Notes under the pieces: model-generated
What the model saw: only the letters and a program-made list of their open reading frames with translations
Databases searched by the model: none
Told to the model about the DNA's origin: nothing
Shown here: positions 11,882 to 21,060 of the stretch, in pieces
Layout: every line of letters starts with the position of its first letter
How positions within the stretch are numbered: position 1 is the first letter of the stretch
Program-made: the position numbers and the translations under genes
DNA from: Chaetoderma sp. LZ-2023a
Lineage: Eukaryota > Mollusca > Caudofoveata > Chaetodermatida > Chaetodermatidae
DNA length: 64,000 nt
NCBI GenBank assembly: GCA_034401795.1
Contig: JAVVLW010001477.1
Location: forward strand, 1 to 64,000
Direction: 5' to 3'

Positions 11882-14012
11882 TGGGACGGTTACCGCGGTG
11901 AGAACCGCGCCGGTGTTTCTGGCAAAGGAGACAGTGCCGCTCTTGCACTCCTTATGTCCACCTCTATCCCTAGGTGGACCGGTGGGAGGCCGGCTAGCCG
12001 ACCACATGCAAGAGTGGGAACGGTTAACTCAGGACCGTTTAGTCTTGCGATGGCTTTCAGTCGGGTATCATCCCGATTGGATGACAGGCCCGCCATTGCG
12101 AATGTCTCTAGTGCCGATCTGGACTCCGAATCCGAGAGATCCAGAGCAAAGGTTGTGTATCGAGGAGGAAATAAATTCCCTCATACAAAAAGGAGCTATT
12201 CAGCCGGCACAGAGGTGTCCGGGCTTCTATTCAACCCTGTTCTTAGTAACAAAAAACACCGGAGGGTGGAGACCAATTCTCAACCTCAAGCCATTGAACA
12301 AGTTTATAGAGACGCCCAGTTTCAAGATGGAGACTGTGCGCTCGGTGTTGGCGGGGTTAGAGAGGGGAATGTGGACAGCGTCGATAGATTTGAAGGACGC
12401 TTATTTCCACATCCCCATACACAGGAGTTTCCGTCGCTTCCTGAGATTTGCATTCCAGGGCAGACAGTGGGAATTCAGGGTGTTACCCTTCGGAATTTCC
12501 ACGGCTCCTCGGGTTTTCACCCGTGTGGTTCTTGTGATCACCGCATACCTCCGCAGGAGAAGCATAGCAGTCCACACGTACATAGACGACTGGCTGTTGA
12601 AAGCGCACACCCAGGAAAGTTTATCGGCCAGTCTGGAGATTGTTTTAAAGACTCTCACAGACTTGGGCTGGATGATCAATTTCCCAAAATCAGAGCTGAC
12701 TCCATCCCAGAAGTTTGTTTACCTGGGGATGTTCTTCGATCTAGAGACAGGATATGTTTTTCCTACTCAGGAGAGAGTTCAGAAACTCATCTCATTAATT
12801 CAGTCAGTGTGCGACAGTCGTCATGTCCTGGCACGGGTTTACTTGAGAATGCTGGGGTTGATGGTTTCATTGGAACCAGTCATTCCTCAGGCCGCCTTAC
12901 GCAGGCGGCCGATCCAGTTATTTCTCATGACACAATGGACCCAGAGTACAGGTTCGCTGGACTCGAACGTGTCAGTGTTGGCGCCTCTGATTCATCACCT
13001 GCAATGGTGGTTGGACACAGAGAATCTCTTGGTGGGGGTTATGCTAACCCCTCCCCACCCTTAGGTGACTGTGTATACAGATGCATCGATGGAGGGCTGG
13101 GGGGCTTGCCTGGAGGAATCCACGATATCAGGGCTTTGGAATCCGGAACAGTCAAAGGAACATATAAATCTACTGGAGCTAAGAGCAGTAGTCCTGGGCC
13201 TGGAACATTTCTTACAGAAAGTTCAGGGCAAGATTGTTCTTATTCGTTCAGACAACTCAACAGTTGTGACTTACATAAACCGCCAGGGCGGAACGAAGTC
13301 GCCCAGTCTCTGTATGATGACATGGAAACTGCTTTGTTGGTGCCTGGATCACCAGATTACCTTGAAAGCAGTTCATATTCCGGGAAGGTTAAATCTGCTA
13401 GCAGACTCATTGAGCCGAAGGATGAGTGTTTTACCCACGGAATGGCAACTAAATCAATGTGTGGCGGATTGTCTGTTCGACCATTGGGGGAAACCCAACA
13501 TCGATTTGTTCGCAACGAAGAGGAATGCGAAGATGACGACGTACGTCTCTCCGATTCCGGATCCAAGCGCTTTCGCAACAGATGCGTTAGCTATCAGCTG
13601 GGGGAGAATGTATGCATACGCATTCCCTCCAGCAATCCTGATTCCAAAAATTCTTCAGAAAATCAGACAAGAGGAATGCCAAGTGCTTCTGATCGACCAG
13701 GATTGGCCAAGCCGATCATGGTATACGGATCTGCTGGACCTTCTGGTCTGCAATCCGGTTCCTCTGCCTCTGATGGACGATATTATCTTCCAGGGCAAGG
13801 CCCTTCACAACAATCCGTCAATGTTCCGATTGACTGCGTGGATGTTGTCAAGGAATCTAGAATTAAGGAGGGCTTTTCTGAGCAAGCAGCCATGTTTATG
13901 GCCAAAGCCAGGAGGGGGTCAACCTCCAGAGCATATAATTATAAAATCAACAGATTTGCAGAATGGTGCTCAAAAAGATGTATTGATCCAATGGATTCAT
14001 GTATTCAGGTAG
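11826..14012 (+). CDS. DIRS ORF2: reverse transcriptase, RNase H and methyltransferase-like segment, split by one in-frame TAG
   Basis: One reading frame runs from 11826 to 14012 with a single TAG at 13062-13064. Upstream of it is the RT. GGWRPILNLKPLN and SIDLKDAYFHIPIHR (first catalytic Asp) are followed by LPFGISTAP and the catalytic YIDD at 12579-12590. Downstream is RNase H with the DEDD set: YTDASMEGWGA, LLELRA, IRSDNST and LADSLSR. After that comes DLFATKRNAK and LLIDQDWPSRSWY, the segment assigned to the DIRS methyltransferase-like domain. The TAG lies between the two domains, so it could be a decayed CAG or a leaky stop. The ORF overlaps gag at its 5' end and the recombinase ORF along most of its length in another frame. 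Confidence 0.93.
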
Positions 14013-14851
14013 TAGCTGATTTCCTCTGTCACCTGTACGATGCCTATAGCCTCAAGCCTAACTCTATTGCTGGTTATAAGTCAGCTTTAATGTCTGTTAT
14101 TCCTTGCTTGGCTAAGAGGGGAGGTGATGAAGTAAATACATTGGGTGTATTAATTAAAGGCATGGGCAATCTAAGACCAAGGAATCCCCCTGTGATTCCG
14201 TCTTGGAGTTTATCGCTAGTGCTTCGGGTACTAGGTGATAAGCCGTTTGAACCACTTGGTTCCATTTCTATGAAACTATTAACACTGAGGACTGTGTTTT
14301 TAATTGCTGCGGCCTCGGCTAGGCGTAGAAGTGAAATTCATGCCTTATCAGCCGAGGATGACCGTTTTGTGGTTTCAGGGGAAGGCCTTAAGCTGCTACC
14401 TAGGATTAATTTCTTAGCTAAGAATCAGTCGTTGAAATATCCAGGTCAACCTATTGTTTTGCCTGCTTTAACTAGATATGATCCTAATTCTAAAGCATGG
14501 TGTCCCGTCCGGGCGCTTCTCCGGTACAAACAACGTACATCGGAGTGGCGCACCGACCAGTCGGCGTTATGGTTGTCATATATTGAACCCCGTGGCAGGG
14601 CTTCTAAGGACACCATTTCCAGGTGGATTGTAGAATGCATTCAGTTTTGTCATAAATCCGCCACCGGGAAGCAGGTTGACGTGGCCAAGGCTCACAGTGT
14701 CCGCGGCGTAGTGACATCCACGGCCCTATTTAATGGGGTCCCTGTGGATGATATTATGTCGGTGGCTCAGTGGCACTGTGAGTCAAGTTTTACAGACCAT
14801 TATCTCCGTGACACCTCTAATCCTCTCGCCTTGTCGATTTTGAAAAGATAA
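11954..14851 (+). CDS. DIRS ORF3: tyrosine recombinase (functional part about 13850-14851)
   Basis: The frame is open for 965 codons, one frame behind the RT ORF and in the same frame as gag. Only the last third is recognisable. It has an N-terminal SAM-like core-binding region (TSRAYNYKINRFAEWC, LKPNSIAGYKSAL). The catalytic domain has the first Arg in SARRRSEIHAL, then the box II HxxR in HSVRGV (14692-14706), Trp in the second-His position (AQWHC) and the nucleophile Tyr in DHYLRD. This enzyme would integrate the circular DNA copy, replacing a DDE integrase. The upstream 600 codons are an open shadow of RT/RNase H. Translation probably starts internally, near or before 13850, or by frameshifting. 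The C-terminus at 14851 looks complete. Confidence 0.9.
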   Translation: MSTSIPRWTGGRPASRPHARVGTVNSGPFSLAMAFSRVSSRLDDRPAIANVSSADLDSESERSRAKVVYRGGNKFPHTKRSYSAGTEVSGLLFNPVLSNKKHRRVETNSQPQAIEQVYRDAQFQDGDCALGVGGVREGNVDSVDRFEGRLFPHPHTQEFPSLPEICIPGQTVGIQGVTLRNFHGSSGFHPCGSCDHRIPPQEKHSSPHVHRRLAVESAHPGKFIGQSGDCFKDSHRLGLDDQFPKIRADSIPEVCLPGDVLRSRDRICFSYSGESSETHLINSVSVRQSSCPGTGLLENAGVDGFIGTSHSSGRLTQAADPVISHDTMDPEYRFAGLERVSVGASDSSPAMVVGHRESLGGGYANPSPPLGDCVYRCIDGGLGGLPGGIHDIRALESGTVKGTYKSTGAKSSSPGPGTFLTESSGQDCSYSFRQLNSCDLHKPPGRNEVAQSLYDDMETALLVPGSPDYLESSSYSGKVKSASRLIEPKDECFTHGMATKSMCGGLSVRPLGETQHRFVRNEEECEDDDVRLSDSGSKRFRNRCVSYQLGENVCIRIPSSNPDSKNSSENQTRGMPSASDRPGLAKPIMVYGSAGPSGLQSGSSASDGRYYLPGQGPSQQSVNVPIDCVDVVKESRIKEGFSEQAAMFMAKARRGSTSRAYNYKINRFAEWCSKRCIDPMDSCIQVVADFLCHLYDAYSLKPNSIAGYKSALMSVIPCLAKRGGDEVNTLGVLIKGMGNLRPRNPPVIPSWSLSLVLRVLGDKPFEPLGSISMKLLTLRTVFLIAAASARRRSEIHALSAEDDRFVVSGEGLKLLPRINFLAKNQSLKYPGQPIVLPALTRYDPNSKAWCPVRALLRYKQRTSEWRTDQSALWLSYIEPRGRASKDTISRWIVECIQFCHKSATGKQVDVAKAHSVRGVVTSTALFNGVPVDDIMSVAQWHCESSFTDHYLRDTSNPLALSILKR

Positions 14852-15193
14852 CTCGGCATATATTTTTGATGGGGTTTCCTCATTGCTTATATATTTCACA
14901 ATTAATTTAGGGAAACAACCACTTTTTTGGGACTGCATCGTTCTTCACCAATGGGAAGAGGATGTCAGCAGCCATTTCAACAAGGTCAGTCTTGTGTATG
15001 GGTTGTCCATTGTTGATTGTCTTGTCACGTTGCCCGTTATTAATATGATGATGGTTTTGTGTATTTATGTGGTTCATTGTTGAGAGTGTACGAAAATGGA
15101 ATTTTTTTTCGTCTCTGTCCTGTAGTACATGGCACTTGTACGTAGAGAGCGTATAGGACATTGAGGTCATTCGACTCTTCCTCCCAGGAAGGA

Positions 15194-15214
15194 GGGGGGG
15201 GGGGGGGGGGGGGG
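15194..15214 (+). repeat. Poly-G tract (21 G) in DIRS 3' region
   Basis: Twenty-one uninterrupted G follow GGAAGGA. Tracts like this are prone to polymerase slippage and to sequencing error, so the length is uncertain. Confidence 0.9.
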
Positions 15215-15396
15215 AAGCGCATATGACATTCGGTCATCTCTCATACATCGGTGGTGTTATCCGATGGTTAGTCAAATCCTGACTGTTTTTTCATACAGTT
15301 TCAGAAGTTTAAGTGCCTTAAACGCAGAAAAGCGTATAGGGATGAGCTGGTCTTTTGACCTCGCCTCCCTCCCGCCGAATTCACTGTCGAATTCTG

Positions 15397-15495
15397 GCAA
15401 TATCAAAAGTATTAGGGAGGTAAGTATACTCTTGATGTGAAATAAACGAAATCTAGGATTTCTTTTTTCACGAGAGAGTTGATACTTACCTCCCT
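15397..15495 (+). repeat. DIRS internal complementary region (joined copy of both termini)
   Basis: 15397-15442 is the reverse complement of the first 46 bp of the element (8726-8771). 15443-15495 is the reverse complement of its last 53 bp (15728-15780), with about one mismatch. The two halves abut without a gap. In the DIRS model this region templates joining of the cDNA ends into a circle, and here it pinpoints both termini. Confidence 0.95.
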
Positions 15496-15559
15496 AGATA
15501 CGGACCCGGCCTCTCCACCCCACAGAGGCTCGGTCTTCAGGCTCTTAATAGTTGCATGT

Positions 15560-15741
15560 GTATCAGCCAATAAATTAGTCAGAGGAAGTGCTAGTCTGCG
15601 CATGCGCGGTGGTGGGGCTGGCATCCGCCAGACTACGCTCTGACTCCCTGCCCAGTAGGGGCACCTAACTGTTTTAATCTGAGTGTTTATTGAGTGAAAG
15701 CCAATATTTAGCAATATCAAAAGTATTAGGGAGGTAAGTAT
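15560..15741 (-). repeat. DIRS right inverted terminal repeat
   Basis: Reverse complement of 8741-8930, including TAGTCTGCGCATGCGCGG and GGCACCTAACTGTTTTAATC. The final 39 bp of the element (15742-15780) are unique to the right end. Confidence 0.92.
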
Positions 15742-15780
15742 CAACTCTCTCGTGAAAAAATAAATCCTAGATTTCGTTTA

Positions 15781-16478
15781 ATTGACTCCTTCATCGACCA
15801 CATTTCATGAAAATTGTACAAGACCATGAAGGAGAAATAGATAATTCTATTGTCAAGAAGATAATGGACTTTAACCTGTTTAGAAATGCAAGAGACTTAG
15901 CCGAACAACTTCGGCCAATTTCAATAGCAATTGACACATGTCAGAGTGACACATCAACACTAGCCGATGCATGCCATGTTTGGCTTGAATTACTAAACAA
16001 CACTCTGCTAGAACCACACAAGAAAACTCTGTTAGCACGTTTCAGCAAGGCAATCTTGCCAGAGCATCTTGTCGCATACACATTACATCCAAAGTTTCAG
16101 GGCGAGATGCTGGTAGCAAAACAGTTTGAAGAAGTGAACAATTGGATAATAGCTAAGAACCCTAGCTTTATAGCAACATTTATTGCATACCAGGCTAAAA
16201 GCAGCCCATTTCCTGCATCATATTTCTGTGATGCTGCAGTTCAAGTGCCTTCAGTGACATGGTGGAAGGCCTTGAAAACACTAGGTGTGCCAGGTGATTT
16301 TATTGATATGGCTATTCAGCTGCTTGAAGCACCAGCATCATCAGCATCGATTGAGAGAATTTTTAGCAATTTTAGCTATATCCACACTAAAATCCGTAAT
16401 AGGCTTGGAGTAGAGAAAGCGTCAAAGCTAGTGTTTTGCTACAGGATGTTGAGAGGGCTGTCTGATTTGGACTACTAA
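15781..16478 (+). pseudogene. hAT-1 transposase C-terminal part with hAT dimerisation domain
   Basis: Transposase coding resumes directly after the DIRS element with IDSFIDH, then shifts frame by one base near 15806. It continues MKIVQDHEGEID, LAEQLRPISIAID, TLADACHVWLELL and the terminal ASSASIERIFSNFSYIHTK followed by RNRLGVEKASKL. This is the conserved C-terminal hAT dimerisation region, which also holds the last catalytic Glu in the family. The stop is TAA at 16476-16478. Together with 6713-6944 and 8048-8725 this is one broken transposase gene. Confidence 0.88.
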
Positions 16479-16775
16479 TTAAACCTAATTACGCCTTTTA
16501 AGTTAAATTGTATGTATTTGATAAAAATGTAATAATAACTCATATAATAAATGGATTTGTTTAATATAGTGCTTTTGATGCAATCTCTGATTTCTTGTTA
16601 TTTTTTAATAGGATTATGATGCATAAGAGTATGGTGATATGTCCAACATAGTTTTGGACAATTTTGGACAGTTTTTGACTGGTTTAAACCAGTTAAGACA
16701 GGTTTTAGACAGGTTTTGGACAATGTCTGCTCAAAGTTAGTTTTGGACTGTCCAAAACCCAACCCTGATAGCTGG

Positions 16776-17027
16776 CTTATTAAGTTGGCGAGCCAGCGGC
16801 TCTTTTGCGATGGGAGGCGACGTGTTCTCGCGAGATATACGCTAACGCGAGTTTATCAAACGGGTACCCGTTATTCAGATCAGTATAATACTCAGTTCCG
16901 ATCGCGCAATGATAATATATATAAATTCCCGAGTTCCGAGTCCCCGATTCCAGAATATTTATATCCAAGTACTCGCTCTAAAATAAACACTACAATTGGA
17001 GGCGAATCACGTGATTTGTATTTTTTC
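16776..17027 (+). repeat. Family X repeat, copy A, segment 2
   Basis: Resumes after the hAT-1 target duplication with TTAAGTTGGCGAGCCAGCGG, matching 28713 onward in copy B (GTTGGCGAGCCGCTGGCTC). It runs to GGCGAATCACGTGATTTG, where a second hAT-like element interrupts it. Confidence 0.7.
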
Positions 17028-17772
17028 CAGGGTTCGCACGGGTCATGGAAATCCTGGAAAGTCATGGAATTTGAAAATCTAAATTCCAGGCCTGGAAAAG
17101 TCATGGAAATTTGTCATTTTGATCAAAGTCATGGAAAAGTCATGGAAAATGATAATCTCCCTAAATAAAAATAAAATCTGATGGCATACAAATGTAAAAT
17201 AAGGAAATAAAGCTCGGAAATACGCATTTCATTTCTTTATCGCTGCGATCACATGATTTCATTCATTATCAAAGTCATATGTCCAACCAACATAAAATGA
17301 CCCAAAACAACGTAAAAATTAAAATGAGGTTATGTTGGAAGGCCAAATTAAACTCTTTTGTGATTGGAGGCAGTCCACTGAACTATGTCTGGAGTGGAAG
17401 GAAGCCTCCCAAATAAAAACAGGTTTGTAGCGCCAATATCCCAAAATAATAAATATGTACAGATGTTTGTAAAACAATTTGAGCAATAAATTCACTATTT
17501 CCTACTCGGCATATGCATTCAGCAGTATATTTATTGGCAAGATTTGTGTCCATGTGGACGATTTCGTCTCGGCCGACTTGGTTACATTATGATAATTAGA
17601 TGGCGATGATATTTCGCTCTCGCTAATGTATATTGAATATTGTATATGTATATTCCCCTGTATATTGAATGTATTTCATGCTCAAAGATGGTTTTGTGCA
17701 TTCTATTACGGTTAAAGTATGAAATAAACTTGTTAATATTAATAAAAATAACCAGATATTTAGCCGCTAAGG

Positions 17773-17773
<1 letters not shown>

Positions 17774-17815
<42 letters not shown>
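17774..17815 (+). repeat. (ATT)n microsatellite
   Basis: About fourteen perfect ATT units, inside hAT-2. Confidence 0.95.
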
Positions 17816-18056
17816 TTGAATCTAGCGGTAAAGTTACCAATTTCGTTAGTCAGAAAAATATGTTTTGCAATATTTCTGAGCTATGACTGCGTGTTATATA
17901 CCTGTATAAGGCTTTTTTGGCTCATATTTTGTCAAGTTTTCCCCTGCGTGCTATCTATTAGTGCACAATATATTCGTGAAAGTAACCAATTTAAGGAATG
18001 GATTTCAATTTTTTTTCTTGAACACCTTGGCCAAGTAGAAGCCTAGTCTTTAAGCC

Positions 18057-18230
18057 TTAAATTTGTTCAAAAAAATGTAAACAAATTTCAAAGAAAATGT
18101 CAATTTGCAGACCAAGTGAAGGGTATTTTAGAAAAATGTTCAACAATAGTCTTCTCTTGGTCTTCAAATGGACATTTCTCAAGACCACTACAGAAGCTGT
18201 CTTTGACTGATATGAGTGTTAAAAGGTTAA
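18057..18230 (+). repeat. Palindromic piggyBac-type MITE (family P) inside hAT-2
   Basis: TTAA at 18057-18060 and 18227-18230 bracket the family phrases GTCAATTTGCAGACCAAG and its inverted partner CTTGGTCTTCAAATGGACAT. The ends are degenerate. Confidence 0.6.
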
Positions 18231-18634
18231 TGGGCAATTTTTTGGGTCATTTTGTTCAAAATTTTCTAGAAATGGCCATATTGCTTGTTACCATTTGAAT
18301 GATTTCAACCAAGTTGGGCTGAAATGGTGCTACATATATGATCATAGGCTCTAGAACGTCCATTCAGAACTTTTATTCGTCAATTTCTTATGTGAAAACC
18401 TCAGATTTTATTTTAAATGTACCGGAAATTCTCACATGTTGACCCATTTCCCTAGATAAAAAGTGAGTTCCATATGATTCACTATATGCTATTGAACATT
18501 TTGAAACAAATTTGACTGTCTAACCTAGCTATTGATTCTTAGAGGTCATGGAATTTTTAAATTTTAGTCATGGAAAGTCATGGAAAAGTCATGGAATTTC
18601 AAATACTGAAAGGTGTACAAACCCTGTTTTTCAT

Positions 18635-18900
18635 GACGCCATTTTATATCAAATTGTGGATTAATTTTGATGTAATAAATGACCTTTATTAAAAGATACG
18701 CAATATTTAGGCGCTCAAATCAAATAATTTCACTTCCCCGGTGTTGTTTTGAGGTATATTTTAAACATAGGCGTAGGCGGTGAGAATTTATACGTGAGAA
18801 AATGTGTTGAATTTCCGTGGTATCAGTTCTAGAACTTTTTTGGGAAAACCGTTAGCGCATAACTATTCAGAGAATGGGGAACACGGGATAAGCGTGTGTG
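18635..18900 (+). repeat. Family X repeat, copy A, segment 3
   Basis: GACGCCATTTTATATCAAAT, TAATTTTGATGTAATAAATG and AATAATTTCACTTCC match copy B (28966-29110) and, inverted, copy C (63870-63990). The 3' limit near 18900 is approximate. Confidence 0.7.
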
Positions 18901-19309
18901 ATTATAACAACAATGACAAATAGCGACCAAGTGACCAATCTTTATTCATCTAAAACTAATCATGAGTCAATACAAACAAATCAGTTATTTATTTATGTAG
19001 TTTATTTAATCATTCACACATTCGGCTGATAGCCGGATGTTTGTTTCCATGCTTGGTAATGCGAGCAGAGTCTATATCAGGAAGCAGACTTTATTTATTC
19101 TACCTATTTTAAATGTTGATTGGAGATGGAAGTGATAAAGAAGTGAGAACAATCTAATTTTTGTGGCATGTCACCTCATCCTCAGATGACGGTATACCAT
19201 GATACTGCAGTATTTTCCTATGGTACCGATACCGTCATGTAAATGTCAATACCGCCCAGCTCTAGCTGTAGTACAATACAGCGTTGTACAATACTAGAAG
19301 AGATAGTTT
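18901..19309. other. Unclassified sequence with a lone transposon-like end
   Basis: No gene. At 19180-19264 the minus strand reads AGAGCTGGGCGGTATTGACA followed by GGTATCGGTACC, resembling a common hAT-like terminal sequence. No second end was found. Confidence 0.4.
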
Positions 19310-19458
19310 CACTAAAACTACATCATCCAAGATGGCCACTGAAGCATTTGGCCAATCAAGTTCCCTTGAACAAACTTAGTTCCGCTCTCGCCATAGATCA
19401 TATTCGATTCCATGAAGTTTGCATCTTCTTGCAGTTTTAGAGAAGATTTAAAAAAAAT

Positions 19459-20590
19459 GATAATAACTAAACTCGAGAACTGAATGCTTGACGCTTTCTT
19501 AGTTTAAGAAGATGGTTAGAAGGAAGGGAGAAACTGGATATGTTCAAATTCACGGCTGAAATCTCACCAACAATAGTTAACTTTCTTGACACACTAGTTT
19601 CGATTTCGTACAAACATACACTCCAATTCGACCTCTTCACCAAACCCACTGATACTCAGGGGTACCTACATTACCAGTCAGCACACCCGACCTCCACCAA
19701 AGACGCGAGTCCATACGGCCAATTCCTGAGACTACGCAGAATCTGCAGCAACATTGAAGATTACGAGAAACACGCTCGTGACACAATTGCACACTATGAG
19801 AATCGTGGTTATCCAAACCAATCTCCTAATAGACAGCTATAACAAAGCCCTCCAAATGGAGAGACCATCACTCTTAAAACCGAAAGAGAATAAAACCAAA
19901 AACCATCGGATACCTCTCATCACAGATTACCACCCACACAGTATCCTTCTCAAGAAAATTATCAACCGACACTGGGATCTCCTACAAACCAGCCCCAAGT
20001 GTAGGGACACATTTACCGAGAAACCACTCTTCGGCTACAGAAGGAACCCGACGCTTAGAGACCAACTAGTCCATGCTGATTTCACCCACCCCACTATCAA
20101 AGGATACCAGGGCAGTTCGATACCAAACAAAGTCGAACCGTGTCAAAAAGGTAACTGTTCCTTTTGTCACAGAATGGAGAAAGGGAAAACTTTCCAGAGC
20201 ACACATACATGTTTAACATATAGATGTCACATGAAAACATACTGCTCAACTATGAATGTGGTGTATCTCCTCACCTGTGCTGTTTGCAACAAACCATATG
20301 TGGGAGAAACTAAGAGAGAATTCCAGATCCGTATCAAAGAACATTTGAGAGATGTCAGCAAACACAAAGACCCACCAGTCGCAATACATTTTAACCTGCC
20401 AGGACACGATACAAACAGTATCAGATATAGAGTCATAGAAGTTCTGCGCCACGATCCTGAAAGCACTGAGGCCACCCCCTCATGCAAGGACCGTGAATCT
20501 TACTGGATCCACCAATTCCACACAATGGATCCTGTTGGTAATATTCATGCAGATTGGTAACCCCCACACCCTGTGGGTGAGACACCAAGA
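19459..20590 (+). mobile_element. 5'-truncated Penelope-like element (PLE)
   Basis: Inserted in R1 with similar A/T-rich sequence on both sides (GATTTAAAAA and GATTTTTAAAAA), consistent with a short target duplication. Only the C-terminal third of the PLE polyprotein remains: RT thumb and GIY-YIG endonuclease. 5' truncation is common in PLEs. About 30 bp of non-coding sequence follow the stop before the repeat resumes. Confidence 0.85.
19540..20560 (+). pseudogene. PLE reverse transcriptase C-terminus and GIY-YIG endonuclease, frameshifted
   Basis: The first frame (19540 to about 19825) gives FTAEISPTIVNFLDTLV, FDLFTKPTDTQGYLHYQSAH and FLRLRRICSN, the conserved segments at the end of the PLE RT. 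A frameshift near 19825 moves the protein to the next frame, which then runs to TAA 20558-20560. That part has HWDLLQTSPKC, FGYRRNPTLRDQLVHA, a Cys/His cluster (CQKGNCSFCHRM) and the endonuclease core. In the core, NVVYLLTC is followed by PYVGETKREFQIRIKEH (GIY and YIG equivalents with the catalytic Tyr and Arg). Then come HFNLPGHD and RESYWIHQ with the catalytic Glu. The endonuclease itself looks intact. Confidence 0.88.
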
Positions 20591-21060
20591 TTTTTAAAAA
20601 CGTTTCTAAAAATCGGCCGAAATCCAAGATCGTCGCTGGGCAAATTTGCCGTTCAGCTTCCTTTGAACAAACTTGGTTCGCTATGCCCTAACGATGCTTC
20701 TTGTCAAATATTCTGGAAATCGGTCCATTGGTTCGTGAGAATGCATTTTAGATTTCCCATTGCTTTAGTATGGGAGTTTTTGGTGGGAAAAAGATCCAAG
20801 ATGGCCACCAAGCAGTTTATCCGACAGTTTCGAAAATCAGAATACCCAAAAACCTATATAAAACGACTATCGGCTTCGAAATCCATCAAATAAAAATATG
20901 CAATATGGCCGCTCAACACTACATTTTGATTGGTCCATGGTGGCCATGTTGTTTTTACATATCAACTTCCCTTGAACAAAATTTAATGGCCCTTAGTCCC
21001 TAATCATATCTGCCCAATTTCAGCCCGATCTGTTCAGCGGTTCTGGAGATTTTTAGGCGG

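Larger units (their letters stand above)
8726..15780 (+). mobile_element. Complete DIRS-type tyrosine-recombinase retrotransposon
   Basis: This 7055-bp element has the full DIRS signature. It has inverted terminal repeats (about 8741-8930 against 15560-15741). An internal complementary region at 15397-15495 joins the complements of both outer ends. The ORF order is gag-like, RT/RNase H (plus a methyltransferase-like segment) and an overlapping tyrosine recombinase. There is no target duplication and no DDE integrase. Known DIRS biology is reverse transcription into a circle followed by recombinase-mediated integration. The ends are set by two independent facts: the internal region defines the joined termini, and removing 8726-15780 puts the host hAT frame back in register (LVC then IDSF). 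Its gag region is clearly more GC-rich than the surroundings. Two single stops and a G-run frame break suggest slight decay; otherwise the copy looks young. Confidence 0.95.
5904..16767 (+). mobile_element. hAT DNA transposon (hAT-1) carrying a nested DIRS element
   Basis: The left end CAGGGTTGG (5904) and right end CCAACCCTG (to 16767) form terminal inverted repeats. Both sides carry subterminal GTCCAAAAC motifs (left about 5950-5985, right about 16640-16760), probably transposase binding sites. The flanking 8-bp sequence ATAGCTGG is present at 5896-5903 and 16768-16775 as a perfect target-site duplication, the hAT hallmark. Without the 7055-bp DIRS insertion the element is about 3.8 kb. It encodes a BED zinc finger, a DUF659 region and a C-terminal hAT dimerisation domain, all on the plus strand. 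Frameshifts and the insertion make it non-autonomous. Its host is family X, whose paralogue at about 28700 shows the corresponding empty site. Confidence 0.93.
17028..18626 (+). mobile_element. Non-autonomous hAT-like element (hAT-2), about 1.6 kb
   Basis: Left end CAGGGTTCGCACGGGTCATGG; right end GTGTACAAACCCTG, so the inverted termini share CAGGGTT(C/T)G(C/T)AC. Both subterminal regions are packed with GTCATGGAA repeats (17042-17150 and 18545-18600), a layout typical of hAT elements with clustered transposase sites. The flanks share TTTTTC on both sides within a T-run, compatible with an 8-bp duplication blurred by slippage. No transposase is encoded. The body holds a (TTA)n microsatellite and a palindromic MITE. 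Confidence 0.8.
19310..21060 (-). repeat. Minus-strand S/R1 copy split by a Penelope-like element
   Basis: 19310-19458 and 20580-21060 read as the reverse complement of R1 (for example CCAAGATGGCCACTGAAGC and CCATTGCTTTAGTATGGGAG). The two parts join at the R1 phrase GAAGATTTTTAAAGACGTTT, showing that 19459-20590 is an insertion. Confidence 0.8.

Noticed and set aside
8726..15780. Endogenous retrovirus or LTR retrotransposon
   Set aside because: No protease, DDE integrase, envelope or direct LTRs; inverted ends and a tyrosine recombinase identify a DIRS element.
20227..20627. Minus-strand ORFs across the PLE nuclease
   Set aside because: They are antisense shadows of the GIY-YIG coding frame.
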